DNA from: Gnetum montanum
Taxonomy: Eukaryota > Streptophyta > Gnetopsida > Gnetales > Gnetaceae
Length of the DNA: 64,000 nucleotides
Assembly: GCA_015680685.1 (NCBI GenBank)
Contig: MNCI01010863.1
Coordinates: forward strand, 114,871-178,870
Reading direction: 5' to 3'
Shown here: piece after piece, positions 1 through 19,357 of the stretch
Layout: every line of letters starts with the position of its first letter
Position numbering within the stretch: the stretch's first letter is position 1
Position numbers and translations under genes: made by a program
Notes under the pieces: model-generated
Database searches by the model: none
What the model was told of the DNA's origin: nothing
Seen by the model: the letters and a program-made list of their open reading frames with translations, nothing else

Positions 1-1
1 A

Positions 2-3000
2 GGAAGTAGAAAGAAGAAGGCTTGCACAGTTCAACAAGAATCATCAAAAAATAGGTTGTCTAAAGATAATGGTGTAGATACCAGTGTCTTGGCTTGTGGC
101 AATTCAGATAATCAAAATATCGACACCGACATGGCAGAGATTCTGAAACCTGGAGCTGTAAGATGTTCTCGTCTATTTTATTGTCAAAGTCTATACATAT
201 AGACATGGTGATGATTCATTTGTCTCAGGAAATACTACTGAATGGTAAGTGTTTTCTTATGAAACAGATTCAAAAGGATGGCAATGGTGAGATATTTGCA
301 AATTCATCTTGTGTCAGTGACCAAAGGATTCCAGAGCATGCGACTGAAGGAGAAACACCTGGCAGTAGTCTGAATAAAAAACGCGGCAGAAGGGGCAAGC
401 CTTTCTCAACTACGTGCTCATCATCGTCAAATTCGCTGTCAAGAAATGATGGTGCAAATACCAATGACAGAGAAACATTAAAGGATGCGATGGGAAGTCC
501 GAAACTTCAGACCCCGAAATCTGTAAGATGCCTGTTCTTGACATGTAATATTTTCAGTTCGTTACCGATGCAGACTAGTGATTTATTTCTGACTTGCCAG
601 CTATTAGCTGTGACTGTAATGTGCTTTTCTATGATTTAGCTTCCACCACCTCCATCACGTCGTTTCCGGACAACAACAGAGGAAGTTTCTCAAGCTTTTG
701 GGTTGAAAACATCAAGTTCTGGTGAGCTATGTTTGATTACTTTTTTTTATCCTTTTAAAAGAAAGAAAATGGTGGACTAGTATTTGTTTTGCTTCATGTT
801 TGGAAAAGACAACCGTGGGATTCCAATGGTAAATCACATGTTCTTTTTATATTTTTTACTTTCAATGATTCTCCTTATGCAATAGAATATTTTATATTCA
901 TCATCATCCGTATGCAATAGAATATTTTATATTCATCATCATCGTAACCTTGTCCCAACAAAATGGGTTATTGAAAATGGGGTATTGATGTCAATAAGTT
1001 TATGCGCACAGGAAGGCTACTTGTTCCTCCACTTGCACACTGGCGCAACCAGAAAATTGGTTACGACAGGGTTAGTAACATTTACCAATAATTTTTTTGA
1101 TTTATCATGACAAATGTTATATCTGAAGGGGTCTTTTTTTTATACAAGTTGCTGAATCTATTTTTCATAAAATCAAGACTCAACTTTAGAGAAAATGGAA
1201 CAGTTTAATGGTTGAATCACAGGCAATTTTACCCAAGCAAACTGGCAATGGTAAATTTCTAGCCAATTTTCAAGAGATTCAGCTATATAGAGTTGAGGCC
1301 ATTGGCTTCAAAGAATGTGCATTTATGTTACCAGCTGTTATCATATGGTCTCCGTAGAGGTTAGGTTACGTTCATTAAGCAACTGATGATGATAAAGATT
1401 TATTGAAAGCTACACTCAATATACAGGGGAGCTGTAATTAAGCGAGTTACCATGCAATATATGTGGATTTATCTAGAAGAATTTATGCAATTCTTTTAAA
1501 CTTCTACCTATTAGACATGCTTTTTGCAAACCTATGTTGCTTGTGTCAACGCAACCACATTCCCCTGACATTTACGAAGCAGTGCCACTCAAAGATGGGA
1601 GGTATATTAAATGCAACCTTACAGAGCATGCAAAAAGGATTGTTAAACCAGCTTGAAGAGTTTTGGAAACTGAGATACAATTTCATATTTCTAATAGAAG
1701 TTGTTGGTAGTGAGCTGCATAGGATAAAGTGGATGGGGGTATGTGTCATTTTTTTAAGTCACTCTGTATAATGTAGCTTACCATTACTAAGGTTAGAAAT
1801 GGTAAATAAGTTGGGAGATAGTACAATTAAAACGTTATAACTTAACATTGCTTAATAGAATTGAACATGTAACTTAGAGCTTCCAAATTAAAGAGTCTTA
1901 CTACTAGGCTAACACAATGCTATATAGGTCATAGTCTAAGGTTCTTTAGGCACACCTTATTATTTAGGCACAAAGTTAAAAAGCTGATACATGATCCTTT
2001 CTAAGTGTAAGGGTATGTTGTTATGTAAGTGCAAACTTATAAACTTATGAAAAGGGTAAGTTCAAGGTTATGTTATATGGGAGCTTGCTCATCCCAGAAT
2101 TTCTACATTCCTTGCATTTTGAGAGTGGTAGCATGCTTCCAACTGTCTAGGAGGGCCAAATGGCTAGGAGTGTGATTCTAAATTGCACTTCAGACTAGTA
2201 GGTTTGTGCTTTGGGTTTTAAAAAATATTAAAGTAAAATCAGAAAGCAACAGTGATGCACATTGTTCTGGTCATGCAAGCGCCAAGAGCAGAAAGATGGA
2301 AAGGCTTGTGCTCTCTCTGCGCACAACAGTGAAGCGACTATTCTATGCATTTTCAGGCTTTTGCTTTGCTGCACTTTACTTTCTACGTAGTTTGCAATTT
2401 AATTAGGGTGGTTTTGCAAAAAGATATACAGCCTATAGTTAAAATAACTTCGTTGTAATTAATCAAGTTATACAACTGTTTTATTTGATTAATTCACATG
2501 CTAATCTCAACCATTCTTACAGGCTTTGTGGCTAAAGTAAAAAGCACATGTCAAAAACACATTTCTTGGACCTGAATCAAATTTTCTGCATTTCAGCTCA
2601 TTACAGAACTTATATGTTGATTGCTGTCTTGGTTGCCACTGTCAATAATGAAAAAACTAGATAATATACTGTAGCAGAGACTTCATCCTTTAGTTGCAAA
2701 CGATAGGGTATTGTTTTTGGTTATTTATAACTTGATGTAATCCGTGGCATATGGATGAAACTCTGGATTCTAATACAGTGTCTTGTACATGTGATCTATG
2801 ATGCTATATGTTCACGGGTTCATATTCTATTATTAACTTTTGTTGCGATCTTGCCTCTTCAATATTTATCTGATATGTTTTGTATGCTATCCTTATAAGT
2901 AGATAATGTTAAACCTTCACACAATCTCCATCCTTTAAGTACCAGCAGTATAAAATGCATTACTGTAGAGTACCATGCAGTGCTAAACGTTTTTAAATGT

Positions 3001-3350
3001 TATTGCTAATATGTTTATCTATTTCCAAATACTATACATCTACATTGAATAATGAAATCTTTAAATCATTTGGTATCCTGTTTTTCAGGATGGAGGCATT
3101 GTAGCGATTTTTCATGGATCATCAAGTAAAAGTGATACTGGTAACACTTCTGTTTGAAAATTCTCCGTCTATTATTTTCTGCTTTTTTACCATGGCAAGA
3201 TAATGTACATTGACCGTTTTCTTGACAGAGGCTGGACTTTTCATGCCACCAAAGCAAGCAGAAGCAATTAAAAAACAGAGAGAACTGTGTGATAAATTCT
3301 ACAAGGGTTTGGAACCTCTAAAAAGCCCAAAAAGTGCCAAGAAGCCGTAA
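2..3350 (+). CDS. KNL2: KNL2-like kinetochore protein with CENPC-k motif, C-terminal part (5' end outside window)
   Basis: Six exons can be joined with GT-AG borders and consistent phase: 2-157, 268-522, 640-721, 1012-1070, 3089-3140 and 3229-3350 (TAA 3348-3350), giving 241 codons of a C-terminus. Exons 3-4 encode SRRFRTTTEEV and then SSSGRLLVPPLAHWRNQKIGYD across the splice. This fits the CENPC-k motif (Ser-Gly-Arg, hydrophobic, Pro-Pro-Leu, aromatic Trp-Arg-Asn) of plant KNL2, which targets the protein to centromeric nucleosomes for CENH3 loading. The upstream part is polar, Ser/Lys/Arg rich and disordered-looking, with a basic KKRGRRGK patch that could be a nuclear signal. The SANTA domain expected at the N-terminus would lie left of the window. 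The tail is basic (AIKKQRELCDKFYKG). CENP-C itself has a related motif, but the PPLxxWRN form and position favour KNL2. Exon borders and frame are seen; the function is family knowledge. Confidence 0.78.
876..945. repeat. Two tandem copies of a 35-bp unit in intron 3 of the KNL2-like gene
   Basis: The unit starting TATGCAATAGAATATTTTAT occurs at 876 and again at 911, almost identical, ending in an ATCATC run. It is intronic and looks like a local slippage duplication. Confidence 0.85.
1071..3088 (+). other. Long intron 4 of the KNL2-like gene
   Basis: This 2.0 kb AT-rich intron starts GTTAGT and ends TTTTTCAG. It separates the CENPC-k exon from the last two short exons. Open frames inside it show no recognisable domain, and I see no LTR, terminal repeat or tRNA in it. 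Confidence 0.7.
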
Positions 3351-4467
3351 AGAATGTGAATCATCAATAGTATACTTATGTTTTATGGATATTGAAACAA
3401 TTTTAACTTCTTAACATTCTCTGAGAATTTTTTAATTCCTGCCTTGGGCACCAACGGTTTCATTCAAAATTTCAGTGTAACTTTATAATCCTATCCGCAA
3501 GCTATGAGTTCACAGCCCTTCGTACATTCTTTGAAGGAATTCCCAAATTTTTTATAACATCAAATATGCAGCCGACGGCTTCTTGTGATTTCTAAAGAAC
3601 CTTTTGATCCTGTAATTGATCGTATGACCGTAATGTAATGAGTTAACAATATTATCTTTTTGGCCTACTTGCAAATTGTTAAGATAGTTCGACTATACTG
3701 TTAGATTTGCAAGGATTACGTGAAGCTTAAATGAGATTGTTGAAACCTGCGGAAGTTGTGTTTTGGGTTTAAAACTTTGCCCATTTTCGCTCCCATTGCT
3801 GTTCATGCACCCGAACTGTTCAAATGGTTAACATTATGATTTTTAAATCCCCAAGAAGTTCATTTAAAATGTTGAAAGGGTGCTTAGGATTTTTCGAATA
3901 CAACTATTTGAAGAAATGATATTCCAAATATGCTTAATAGGTCCGCATCATCCTTGTTATATTGTGAATTGCTTTCTTGAAGGCCCTTGATGGCAGCAAG
4001 AAGTTGATTTTATTAAAGCTTGCAAAGTTGCACGATCTGATAAACCGGACGCTGTTTACAAAACCCTTGTATACTGTTCGAAAACTGCTAATGCAAGCAA
4101 GATTTAACTTTCGTTGTTTAGGAGAATGCGATATTACTTCCAAGGAAACAATGCAGTGCCCGGGAAAAAAATTAAAATGAAAAAACGATACAGCCATGGT
4201 GATTGACAGTTGTGTCCCACCAACTCAAGTGGCGTACAGGATCAGATTTTTTGTAGTTTTATCACTGGAATCTGTCTGCCATTTAGTTGGTGTGACATGA
4301 TTCAAAGATAAGATGAAAATTCCCATCCCATGTTTAGTATGCACTATACATGACAAATCTATAATGCAACACGTCATTTTGATTGTCGGACGGTTCATCC
4401 TGGCAGGAATTAATTCGTTGAAATGTAGTCGGTAAAACGTAATAAAAACTGTGAAGCAAGAACTATG

Positions 4468-4612
4468 TCTGCGTGATTAGATTCAAAGATAAGGACCGTG
4501 TCTGTTTATTTTAGTCTTATCTATGAGAGCCTTTCTCTGTCTGCGTGATTAGATTCAAAGATAAGGACCGTGTTTGTTTATTTTAGGCTTATCTAACAGA
4601 GCCTCTCTCTTT
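4468..4612. repeat. Two tandem copies of a 72-bp unit
   Basis: The unit begins TCTGCGTGATTAGATTCAAA at 4468 and again at 4540. Each copy runs through GATAAGGACCGTGT and a TCTTTC-type tail with a few substitutions. Noncoding, probably a simple duplication. Confidence 0.85.
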
Positions 4613-5004
4613 CAGGTAAAATGAATAATAATTTTATCGTTGTAACAACGAGGGAAAGTCTTTTTGTCATGTATTGTCTTTTTCTTTTTCCTTTTTTGAC
4701 TTTGCTGTGGTAAATAAATAATGATCAATGCTAGGATAAGAGATGAGCTTTTTCATGGGAATTATAATTTGTGGGAGTCCAACTACTTTGTAATTTGGTC
4801 TTTGTCCTTGGAAATCAATTCTCGATGAATCAATTTGAAATTTTTTAATTTAAAAAATATAAAAAATTCTCAACCAAATAATAGATATATATCATAAATA
4901 TATAGCCAAACCAGTTAATAAAGTTTTTTAGTTTTTGGGATTCCCATGCATTAGACCACTACACTACAAACTTATTCTGTCATAAGCCACACCATAATTT
5001 ATCT

Positions 5005-5170
5005 CAGTGAAAATATAGTCCACCATATGTACTTTTTATCTCAGCAAGCATGACATTGTGAAAATATAGTCCACCATGACATTGTGAAAATATAGTCCAC
5101 CATATGTACTTTTTATCTCAGCAAGCATGACATGACATTGTGAAAATACAGTCCTCCATATGTACTTTTC
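5005..5170. repeat. Compound tandem repeat near the GLR 3' end
   Basis: GTGAAAATATAGTCCACCAT recurs four times (last copy changed to ACAGTCCTCC), three of them followed by ATGTACTTTT. TCTCAGCAAGCATGACAT occurs twice. The block lies about 280 bp beyond the GLR stop codon, so it may be in or just past its 3' untranslated region. Confidence 0.8.
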
Positions 5171-5450
5171 TCCTGGCTTAATAATTTTCAGTTTTGATGT
5201 AACAAAGCCATTCCACGTTGCCATTCCACGTTGGTGGAGTGCTCCTCTAAAAACTTCTGTTTGACAATTCTTGGAAGATATCAATGATAGAATGAAAGAA
5301 AATTTGGTGTCATGTACAACATCAGTTTGAAACAAAAATTCAACTATACAGCAGCAGCAAGCTGAAAATTTTCCGTTTTGTATTTTGCTAAGTTCATCCG
5401 AGGGCAGGTATACACCCCTCCTTTACCGAGACAATTTTGTGCTGACAGAA

Positions 5451-10472
<5,022 letters not shown>

Positions 10473-13400
10473 GGTGCTTCAACTGCTTCCTCCTGACGCC
10501 AGGGCGGCCCAAGATTCCATTGGCAATCAAGACCTTTCACATTCTTTCAAGTCTCAACGACAGAAACAAGACAGCACACTTGAAATTCTGACTTGTGGGT
10601 GCATAAAAATTCATGCTTAATTAATCAGAAACAGCTTCTTGCTTGCTGCAAGATCTTATTCCATATGAACTCAGCCCAACCCAGCCCAGCCCTGCTCTGC
10701 TCTGGAATCCTGACGAGGGATTGTGGTGGGTGACTATGAAAAGTGAGAACACCAAAACTAAGTCTGCTCTGAATAGGAATGCAAGGAAGGAGACCACGAC
10801 ATGAAAGAAAAGCACTTGATGATCTTTATGGTGGGTCTGGCCACGTCGTCGCATTCGCTCGCACGGAGAAATGAAACGAAACCCTATTGTTCTTTTATCT
10901 GAAGAAAGCTTGGGCATCTGTGTATAGTACGAAGTAAGGCATCTGTGAACAACAGGCTTAATAAGGCTTTAAGAAGCTGCTGCTAGCCATTGAAGAGACG
11001 GCCAAAACTGAGAGCCACTGGTGCACATCCTCTTCCACGTGACGCGGTTCATCTATCTCCATTGACTTAACGACCAATGGCCATTCTGAAAACCCATAAT
11101 CTAAAATTATTTTATGTTCATGACCTCACTTTCACCCGCTTCTGTGAGTTTATTTCCACACCTTTAACTCATTATTTCGGTTGTCTGTATCTCGGTTTCT
11201 TTGAATCGCGGACAGGCCTTGTCACAACATTTATTTTATCACGCTTTTTTCAGTGGACTGTGGCATTCACCACGGCAAATGCCCTGTCGTTTATGCAACT
11301 GGCGAACTACTTGGATTTCCTTGGATTCGAGGCAAGGAAAGCTTGAGAACGTAACTCAGCCAGATTGGAGGGGGCCGAATCAACATAACGCTGGTGCAAG
11401 GCTACTGCCCTGCTATTCTTCCCCTGCAATCCACAATAAGCGGTGAACAGATTTAGCTCAAAGTAAAATGCTTACCATGGTTAAAAAATTCACAAGCTAC
11501 TTAGGATCCTGGCTGTAGAATTTCAGGAATCCCACATTTCTGCGTCAGGAAGCATATTACAGTTTAATGAGTCGGCTAAACCCACATAGCTCTGTAAGAA
11601 TTACATCAGCGGGTAAAGCACGGCATGACGCTTTGGATACGAAGATCAGTAACGCGCTGTAATGAGATAATGGAATAGCGACCTGGGGCAACTTTCAAGG
11701 AATTCCACTTTAAAGTGCCTGCATTATCGTTCGTGGCCTACCGTCGCATTGGCAATCTGTTTTAGTCGGATTTTTGGAAAGGCCTTTCGGCCATAGGGCA
11801 GACTAAAACGTGCGTGCAATGATGCTTTTTGTCTCTATTCTGGTATCGCAAGGCATTTGCGTTGCGGCAAATGTGAGGAGAGGATTTGAAGATAAATGCC
11901 AACATCGAATCCTGATTTTAAGATCATCAATTTACCTACACAGGACAATTGTCTTTCCAGAACCGCCAAACACTACCAATCACCAGCGATGACAATCCAC
12001 TGTAACAGATGTGAATGACCTCAAACTTTCTCTCTTCGTGAGAACACTTTTTTTTCTCATCATTTTATTCGATTCACTTTCTAAAACTGTGCCTCGCTGT
12101 GAAGATTTCATTTCATTTCACTCTCCAGGAATTAACTCTTAGAGTATCGTGCTCGTCTGAAAAGTTTCCACTATTTCTCGAGAGAGTCATAGCATGAGAC
12201 AAGACAAGCTGCACCCGCTGTGTGGCTCAGGAATTTCACGTTATGCTCATCACTTTAAAAAAATTTCTGGGCCCTAATTCGCATGACTGTGACCTCATGT
12301 CAAGGTGGAGGAATCAGACAAAAGCATTTCAGGATCAGCATTCAAGTAACGATCAGCCAACTGTTGGACCACCGGTGCACATCATGCCCGTTATACCGCA
12401 CATGTGAAGAACATGCTTCATTCCGACTCCGGTTTCATTCCGAAAAATCAGTATGCACGGTACATTTTAAGTAAACGGCAATGCTCCGAGTTACGAATCA
12501 GGACTATAGATATTAAAACGTAAGATCGAGAAAAAAAGGCTCAGGAGACCCACAACTCCGATAAGATCGCAAAATAGCAAATAAACAAACAAAAGAAGCG
12601 AAAAAGGTGGAGTTGGAATATTTCGAGTTCAGTTTTGGTGCCAAAAGAATCTTTGGACACAGTATATTTCATTCGCTCGCATTGTCGGACACTTGGGGCC
12701 AACCTAATAGTGACTTTGGGCTCCATTCGAACTCAGAGCCTGTTAAACACAAAAAAACAAACTTGACAATTAAAGAACATTATCATATCCTCCCAATATT
12801 GTTACTGATTGAGTGATCAAAGATTGTCTTTATCGAACGGTCAAGAGTTGGTTTCCAATTATCTGATTAGGCCTTCTTTAAGGTCCTCAAATGTTTACAG
12901 TTAAGGTGTTTTCTCTCAAGGTTTCAAATCGCTGAAGGGTCCTAGAAAATGGCCATCCATCACGGTCGGCCATCACACATAGTTGCTGCTTGGTCAATGG
13001 TGGCATCATTAAAACAGTAGCCCTGCGCAATGGTGGGATTACTAAAACAGTAAGCAATTACATACATAAGAGAAGATCAAAAAGGGTTTAATCAACTCCA
13101 TCAGACATGTATCAATTAAATTATAGAGTTGAAATTCTTTTTGTTGAATTTTGTACGATTTGCTAAGACAACAGTTCCCAGTTGCTCATTCATCCCCCAG
13201 GGAAAATTATAAATTACTACAAAATCATACAGTGCTGCTGTTGGAGCTGAATTTCCCGTCAGTTCTTGTGGAAACATCCAATAAAAACGACACCAAGATA
13301 CAAGAAAAAGATTTGTCTTTTATTTTGATGACTAAATAGAAGGTCCAATGTTTCCTTGCTCCAGTGTGGAAACTTCAAAGACAACCACAGTAGGAAATTA

Positions 13401-14744
13401 CGATTACGAAATTTGTCCATAATCCAATGATGTTTCAGTTCCTCGTCTTAATATAGAAAGCTCCAGCGTTTCCTTGCCCTTAGCTATTCGATTGACGCTT
13501 TTCATTGCCACCTCTCACCTCTCTAATGCTAGAGAATAAAAGGAAATTCAGGATTTGTAGCATTACCGTACCCGCACAAGAAGGTATGAAAAATTAGATA
13601 TATCAACACCAAAAACTACTTCACTGCTGCCTTAACATTAAAGGTTACTTCACTACTCCCTCATCGTTGCTGCCTCAACGTTAGTAGTGAATCCAAATAA
13701 CAAACTTCTGCTTAAATAGTAAGGACGGATTTCTAAATTATTTCTAAACAATACACAATTTATTCGATTACATCTTTTTTAAGAGTTTACGCAAACGGAA
13801 TCTCACCACAGAAAAATTCAGTGTAGTAATAGAGAAAGTAGAGCATATACAGTATCCCACCAACCAATTTTTTCGACTTAAGTAATTATAAAAGCTTAAA
13901 TAAAACAAGTCTCACCTCACCACTGCCAAATTCAGAGAAACGGTATAGGTAAGAAAAAAGAGAGAATCTAAATGTAACAGAAATATCTAATTAACTTTGG
14001 AAAAGCAGACAATATGCTCTCAAAAGTACAAAAGTGAGAGTTCAATTGCTTCCTGCTGACAACCACTTGATTGACACCAATTCAGCTTACAAAAGCCATA
14101 GAACGAGCATTCCACAGTAATTGATTAATCTCTTGAATATATAGGATCGCTACAGTAACATAGAATCCGATACAAATAAAAAAAATTACTAACATTGGAT
14201 CAGAATTCAAAAAGAAGCCTAGCTTAAGATCATAAAATACTTGATATCCATAGCAACATCATTAGCTTTTTCAGACGTGACGTTAATGAATTCAGTTTAC
14301 CTAAATTCTGTAAACATTGAGAACATAAAATTGTAGAAAGGATAAAGACCGTTAAAGCATCTCAACAACTCGACAAAAAACCTCCCAAAAAAAAAAAAAA
14401 ACTAAAGCAATGCCTTCACCATAACTTGGATGACGCAATTCATACCACTACAGTTGCACTACCATCTCATTGGCAGAGATTTAGCAAGTATATATCAAAC
14501 GTTATTAAAAAAAACATTTATGTAGGAATGCTTAAGCTCTGTAGTAATATGGCAGATTTTGGTGACTCCTCTTGCAAAAAACAACAGAATTCAGATCAGA
14601 CAAAATCCAATTCAGTTCAACTAGCAAAACTGTCTGAAACATATGTTTCCTTGTTAAAAGGATGCCTAGAAATAAAAAATTGTCGCTCATGTTTCCATCA
14701 AAATCATGATTACTAATGTCTTCCATATCAGAATTACAGATATC
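10473..14744. other. Gene-free spacer with GLR upstream region
   Basis: This 4.3 kb lies between the start of the GLR gene and the end of RPS14, both on the minus strand. It must hold the GLR promoter and leader, just above 10472. Short open frames (for example 10621-10917 minus and 14426-14716 plus) carry no recognisable domain. There is an A run at about 14389-14401. I see no LTR, transposase or RNA gene here. Confidence 0.55.
11035..11047. promoter_or_regulatory. G-box / ABRE-like element upstream of GLR
   Basis: CCACGTGACGCGG contains the palindromic CACGTG core with the GAC flank typical of bZIP/ABRE sites. It lies about 560 bp upstream of the GLR start codon. Motif presence is seen; use in regulation is a guess, since a 6-bp core also occurs by chance. 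Confidence 0.3.
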
Positions 14745-16513
<1,769 letters not shown>

Positions 16514-16617
16514 TTCTGATGCGGCGTTTGCAGGCGAGTCGTGGAATAGATCTTACGATTCTTGGAGCGGAAACGCTTGCTCTGCAGAACACTCCGAGCA
16601 GATTCTTCAAAACTCTC

Positions 16618-16666
16618 GGTTTAGGGTTTCGTAAGCTCCTAAAACCCTTGCGTACTACTTATATAG
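16618..16666 (-). promoter_or_regulatory. RPS14 core promoter: TATA box and telo-box
   Basis: On the minus strand CTATATAAG lies at 16666-16658 and AAACCCTAAACC at 16629-16618, about 100 bp before the start codon. The spacing puts transcription start near 16630, so the telo-box (AAACCCTAA) would sit at or just after it. This is the arrangement known for plant ribosomal protein genes, where telo-boxes couple expression to growth. A second ACCC-type stretch lies at about 16640-16650. Confidence 0.72.
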
Positions 16667-17099
16667 CGATGAAGCTTTCAAGACCTCTGCTTATGGAAGA
16701 CAATTTTTTGCAGGAAATAACTAGGCCCATCAGGGTGCATAAGAGTGCTTTCTGTTTAAAAAACAAAAAAAAATTTGGGTGTCCGTAGTGTATGTGCGAG
16801 AGTAGGGATCCTAACGATAATCTACGGAAATTTGAACTTTTAGTAATCGAAGAGAGAGTTATATTGTTTTTCACAGTAAAGGGATTGTGTTAAATAAATT
16901 GATCACGTTAATTTGATGAGCAACTCTGAAAGGAGGGGCTGAGCTAAATCCTTAAATCTTTATAACAATATTTTTTAAATAAGGTTTTATAATATATTAC
17001 TTGGTTAGACTATGCAATTTGTGGTTGCAAGTCACAAGTTCAATACCAAGGGGTATCTCAGGATACATATAGTTAAATGGTTGAGTATATGAAAATAAT

Positions 17100-17245
17100 A
17101 ACGAGGTGTTAGCTTTGTAAAACTCTTGATTTGGAAACCTTGGTGGGCAATGCTAAATTATAAAGTTCTATGTGGACTATATATCATGAGGTGCACCTAT
17201 GTTTCAATTATTTCAAGTTCTAATAAATAGTTCTAGGTTTCGATA
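17100..17245 (+). repeat. Dispersed relic repeat, copy 1 (tRNA-like boxes nearby)
   Basis: GGTGTTAGCTTTGTAAAACTC, then AAATTATAAAGTT, TATATATCATGAGGTGCACCTAT and CAATTATTTCAAGTTCTAATA match in order a block at 39350-39490. Upstream, TTGGTTAGACTATG (about 17001) and GCAAGTCACAAGTTCAATACC (about 17028) resemble tRNA A and B boxes, so a tRNA-derived SINE head is possible. Both copies are very diverged. Confidence 0.4.
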
Positions 17246-17526
17246 TTTCCACTAGGAAGGCAAAGGATCTAACAATGATTTACTATGGCTAGTTGTCTAC
17301 TTGATGGAAGATATATTGTTATCATACCCCTCAATGGTGTGTGTCTTAGCATACCCCTTGAGCTTGAACTCATGACTTGTAAACCACGAGTTACTCATTC
17401 TAAGTAAGTGAATTATGCCTAATTCATAGATAACTTACTTGGTGTTAGTCTTTGTTATGTTGTGCTTAAAAGGTTATTAACATCATCATCATCAATTTTC
17501 CACCAATAAATCAAGGTAGCACATTA

Positions 17527-17829
17527 ATGTTCATTCAAATTTTGGGTTACCTTCATTGTAATCGAAGTTTGGCTTTGCATTTACATGATGTGATGCCAAA
17601 ACATGACATTCAAGTCATCTATGTCAAGTATTATTCTCATTTTTTTCTACTTATTGAGCTAAGCAATGCTTCAATGGTGGTGCAACTTATCATTGATATA
17701 GGATCATTTATACATAAGCATGGATTGTTGATCATTTGTAAGTGGATTCCAAATTTTGATGTCGAATATGAAGAATATTTTAAAGTTCCATGTTTTGTCA
17801 AGTTGTTTAATCTTTCATTGATTTTTTAG
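17527..17829 (+). pseudogene. Relic of a DUF4283-like (LINE ORF1-type) gag domain, copy 1
   Basis: An uninterrupted frame of 100 codons reads FFLLIELSNASMV and then HGLLIICKWIPNFD and CFVKLFNLSLIF. The pattern (hydrophobic strand with FLL-x-L, a spacing of about 30, then W-x-P-x-F and a WVRL-like segment) resembles the DUF4283 domain of plant LINE ORF1/gag-like proteins. No start context or flanking reverse transcriptase is seen. A related copy lies at 39673-39963. Homology is inferred from pattern only. Confidence 0.4.
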
Positions 17830-18437
17830 AAATAGAGGAATAAATTGTTAATTTTATTGATCTTATTAAATATATGGAATCTATTTCTACACCTTTTGGT
17901 TTTTGTAGATGTTTTTTGTTGAAATCAATCTTTTGAATCATAAAAAGAAATTAGTATTGCAAGCAAGAAGACTTATGTTGAGCTAATCACATGTTATAAC
18001 CTTTCTAATTCTTACAACTTTTATCATCATAAAGGATATTTGTTTAATGCTTGTTCTTTTTTGCTCAAGAAAAAAGATGCCAAGGAAAAAAAAATATGTT
18101 GAAGTTGAAGATAGGAAAAACAACCTAAAGTTGAAGATACAAAAAATCAAGTTATCAATAATAAGAATGATCAAATGGCAAAGAAAAAACTAGATAAGAC
18201 ATACATTTTTGTGAGTATTTTCTCTAAAGGAAATATTGATCAATAAGCCAATAAGAGAAATTTTTCCTTATTTGACAAGAATATGATTAACTCAAAGATT
18301 AAACCTTATATTAAAAAGTAGCATTATGCTAATAGCAACGAATCTCAATGTAAGGTCAAATGTAATGGACAATTTATACAAACATTTTCTATTAGACATT
18401 CCTTTACTACAAAATTTGGTATTTTGTTAAAGCTTTT

Positions 18438-19337
18438 TGATAAAACCTATTTTTGATGAGTCACGATATCGCATCTACGACATCGTAGCTCTACATGCCT
18501 CATCATTGATGTGATGTAATGGGTCCTAGTCACCCTTATAAATACCAACACTTGGTCACACCAATGAACAACTTTCATTTCAACGTTAGGGAAACTCTTA
18601 TAGTTTGTTTTTGTAGTTTACACTTAGCGATAGAGTAAATGCCCATAGTGTGATGTTGAATAGTTAAATGGAATCTTTATTTGAGTGGATTGTACTTGGG
18701 CATAGTTCATGAATAGCAATAAAAGTCAAGACTATTTTTCACCATTACACCATCCACTTAGTTTATTTGTTTTACTTAGCTAATTTCTTTACCTGGTTTA
18801 ATTTTCATTTCTTTAATATGCTTACTTTAGCTTAATCGTTTATCTTTCACAAGCACTTTTCTTTCTCATGCTCATTAGTAAGGTAGAATGAGTACAACTA
18901 GTTTTGAGCATATAAGTATAATCGTTTGGTAATCCTTGTAGTGTTATTGCTCGGTTCGCCCATTGGCATAATGCTTGGTAACTCAATAATGGTTACATGA
19001 GCCCAAGATGTGTACGACAAGCCAAGAACAACTACTCACCTCCATAGGATAGAATAGACTTGCATTTTTGTTATCACTTAGATTTAGATCTTATTCTCAT
19101 TTTCATTATGTTTGCACTTAAGAGTAACATGAGTCGACAACATCAAAATATCATATGCCTCACTTAGAGTTAAACCCTACACTTGCACTTCACTAACTTG
19201 AAGTGGGAAGACAATGATTATGAACCAATTATCAACTTCTAGCATACTTACATTGTTCATCCATGAATTATGATTTGGTCGCACATGTGCACTCATGACT
19301 TGTATGGTAAAGTGCTGGGATACCCTACCACTCATCA
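18438..19337 (+). repeat. 5' LTR of element B
   Basis: It begins TGATAAAACCTATTTT TGATGAG and ends CTCATCA. Inside are short ATCTACGACATCGTAG-like motifs near 18467-18495, a TATA-like TATAAATACC near 18538, and a TCTTTATT...AATAAA pair near 18673-18722. It matches 37995-38922 along its length but with many differences. Confidence 0.85.
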
Positions 19338-19338
19338 T

Positions 19339-19357
19339 TGACACCGTTGTTGAGGAT
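19339..19357 (+). promoter_or_regulatory. Primer binding site of element B (tRNA-Asp type, decayed)
   Basis: TGACACCGTTGTTGAGGAT lies one base after the LTR. It differs by transitions from the intact element A site TGGCACCGTTGCCGGGGAC, which resembles the complement of the plant tRNA-Asp 3' end. Confidence 0.7.

Larger units (their letters stand above)
3351..5450. other. Intergenic spacer between convergent KNL2-like and GLR genes
   Basis: Both flanking genes end toward this 2.1 kb, so it holds their two 3' untranslated regions. Apart from two blocks of local tandem repeats (4468-4612 and 5005-5170) I see no coding region or RNA gene. The overlapping open frames at 3934-4197 have no family signature. 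Confidence 0.6.
16667..18437. other. Left flank of element B: degenerate repeat DNA
   Basis: AT-rich DNA between RPS14 and the first complete LTR. It holds a repeat shared with 39340-39500 and a gag/ORF1-like relic (17527-17829). Otherwise only low-complexity stretches, such as a Lys-rich A-run region near 18060-18190, are visible. Confidence 0.5.

Noticed and set aside
1463-1771. 102-codon open frame in intron 4 of the KNL2-like gene
   Set aside because: No family pattern, and it lies between two clear splice sites of the gene.
3934-4197. Overlapping open frames on both strands downstream of the KNL2-like gene
   Set aside because: They are mirror shadows with no motif, splice support or homology that I can see.
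10621-10917. 98-codon minus-strand frame just upstream of GLR
   Set aside because: Could be part of the GLR leader, but the peptide has no recognisable features and no start evidence.
16992-17060. tRNA gene near 17000
   Set aside because: Only loose A/B-box similarity; no cloverleaf arms can be paired.
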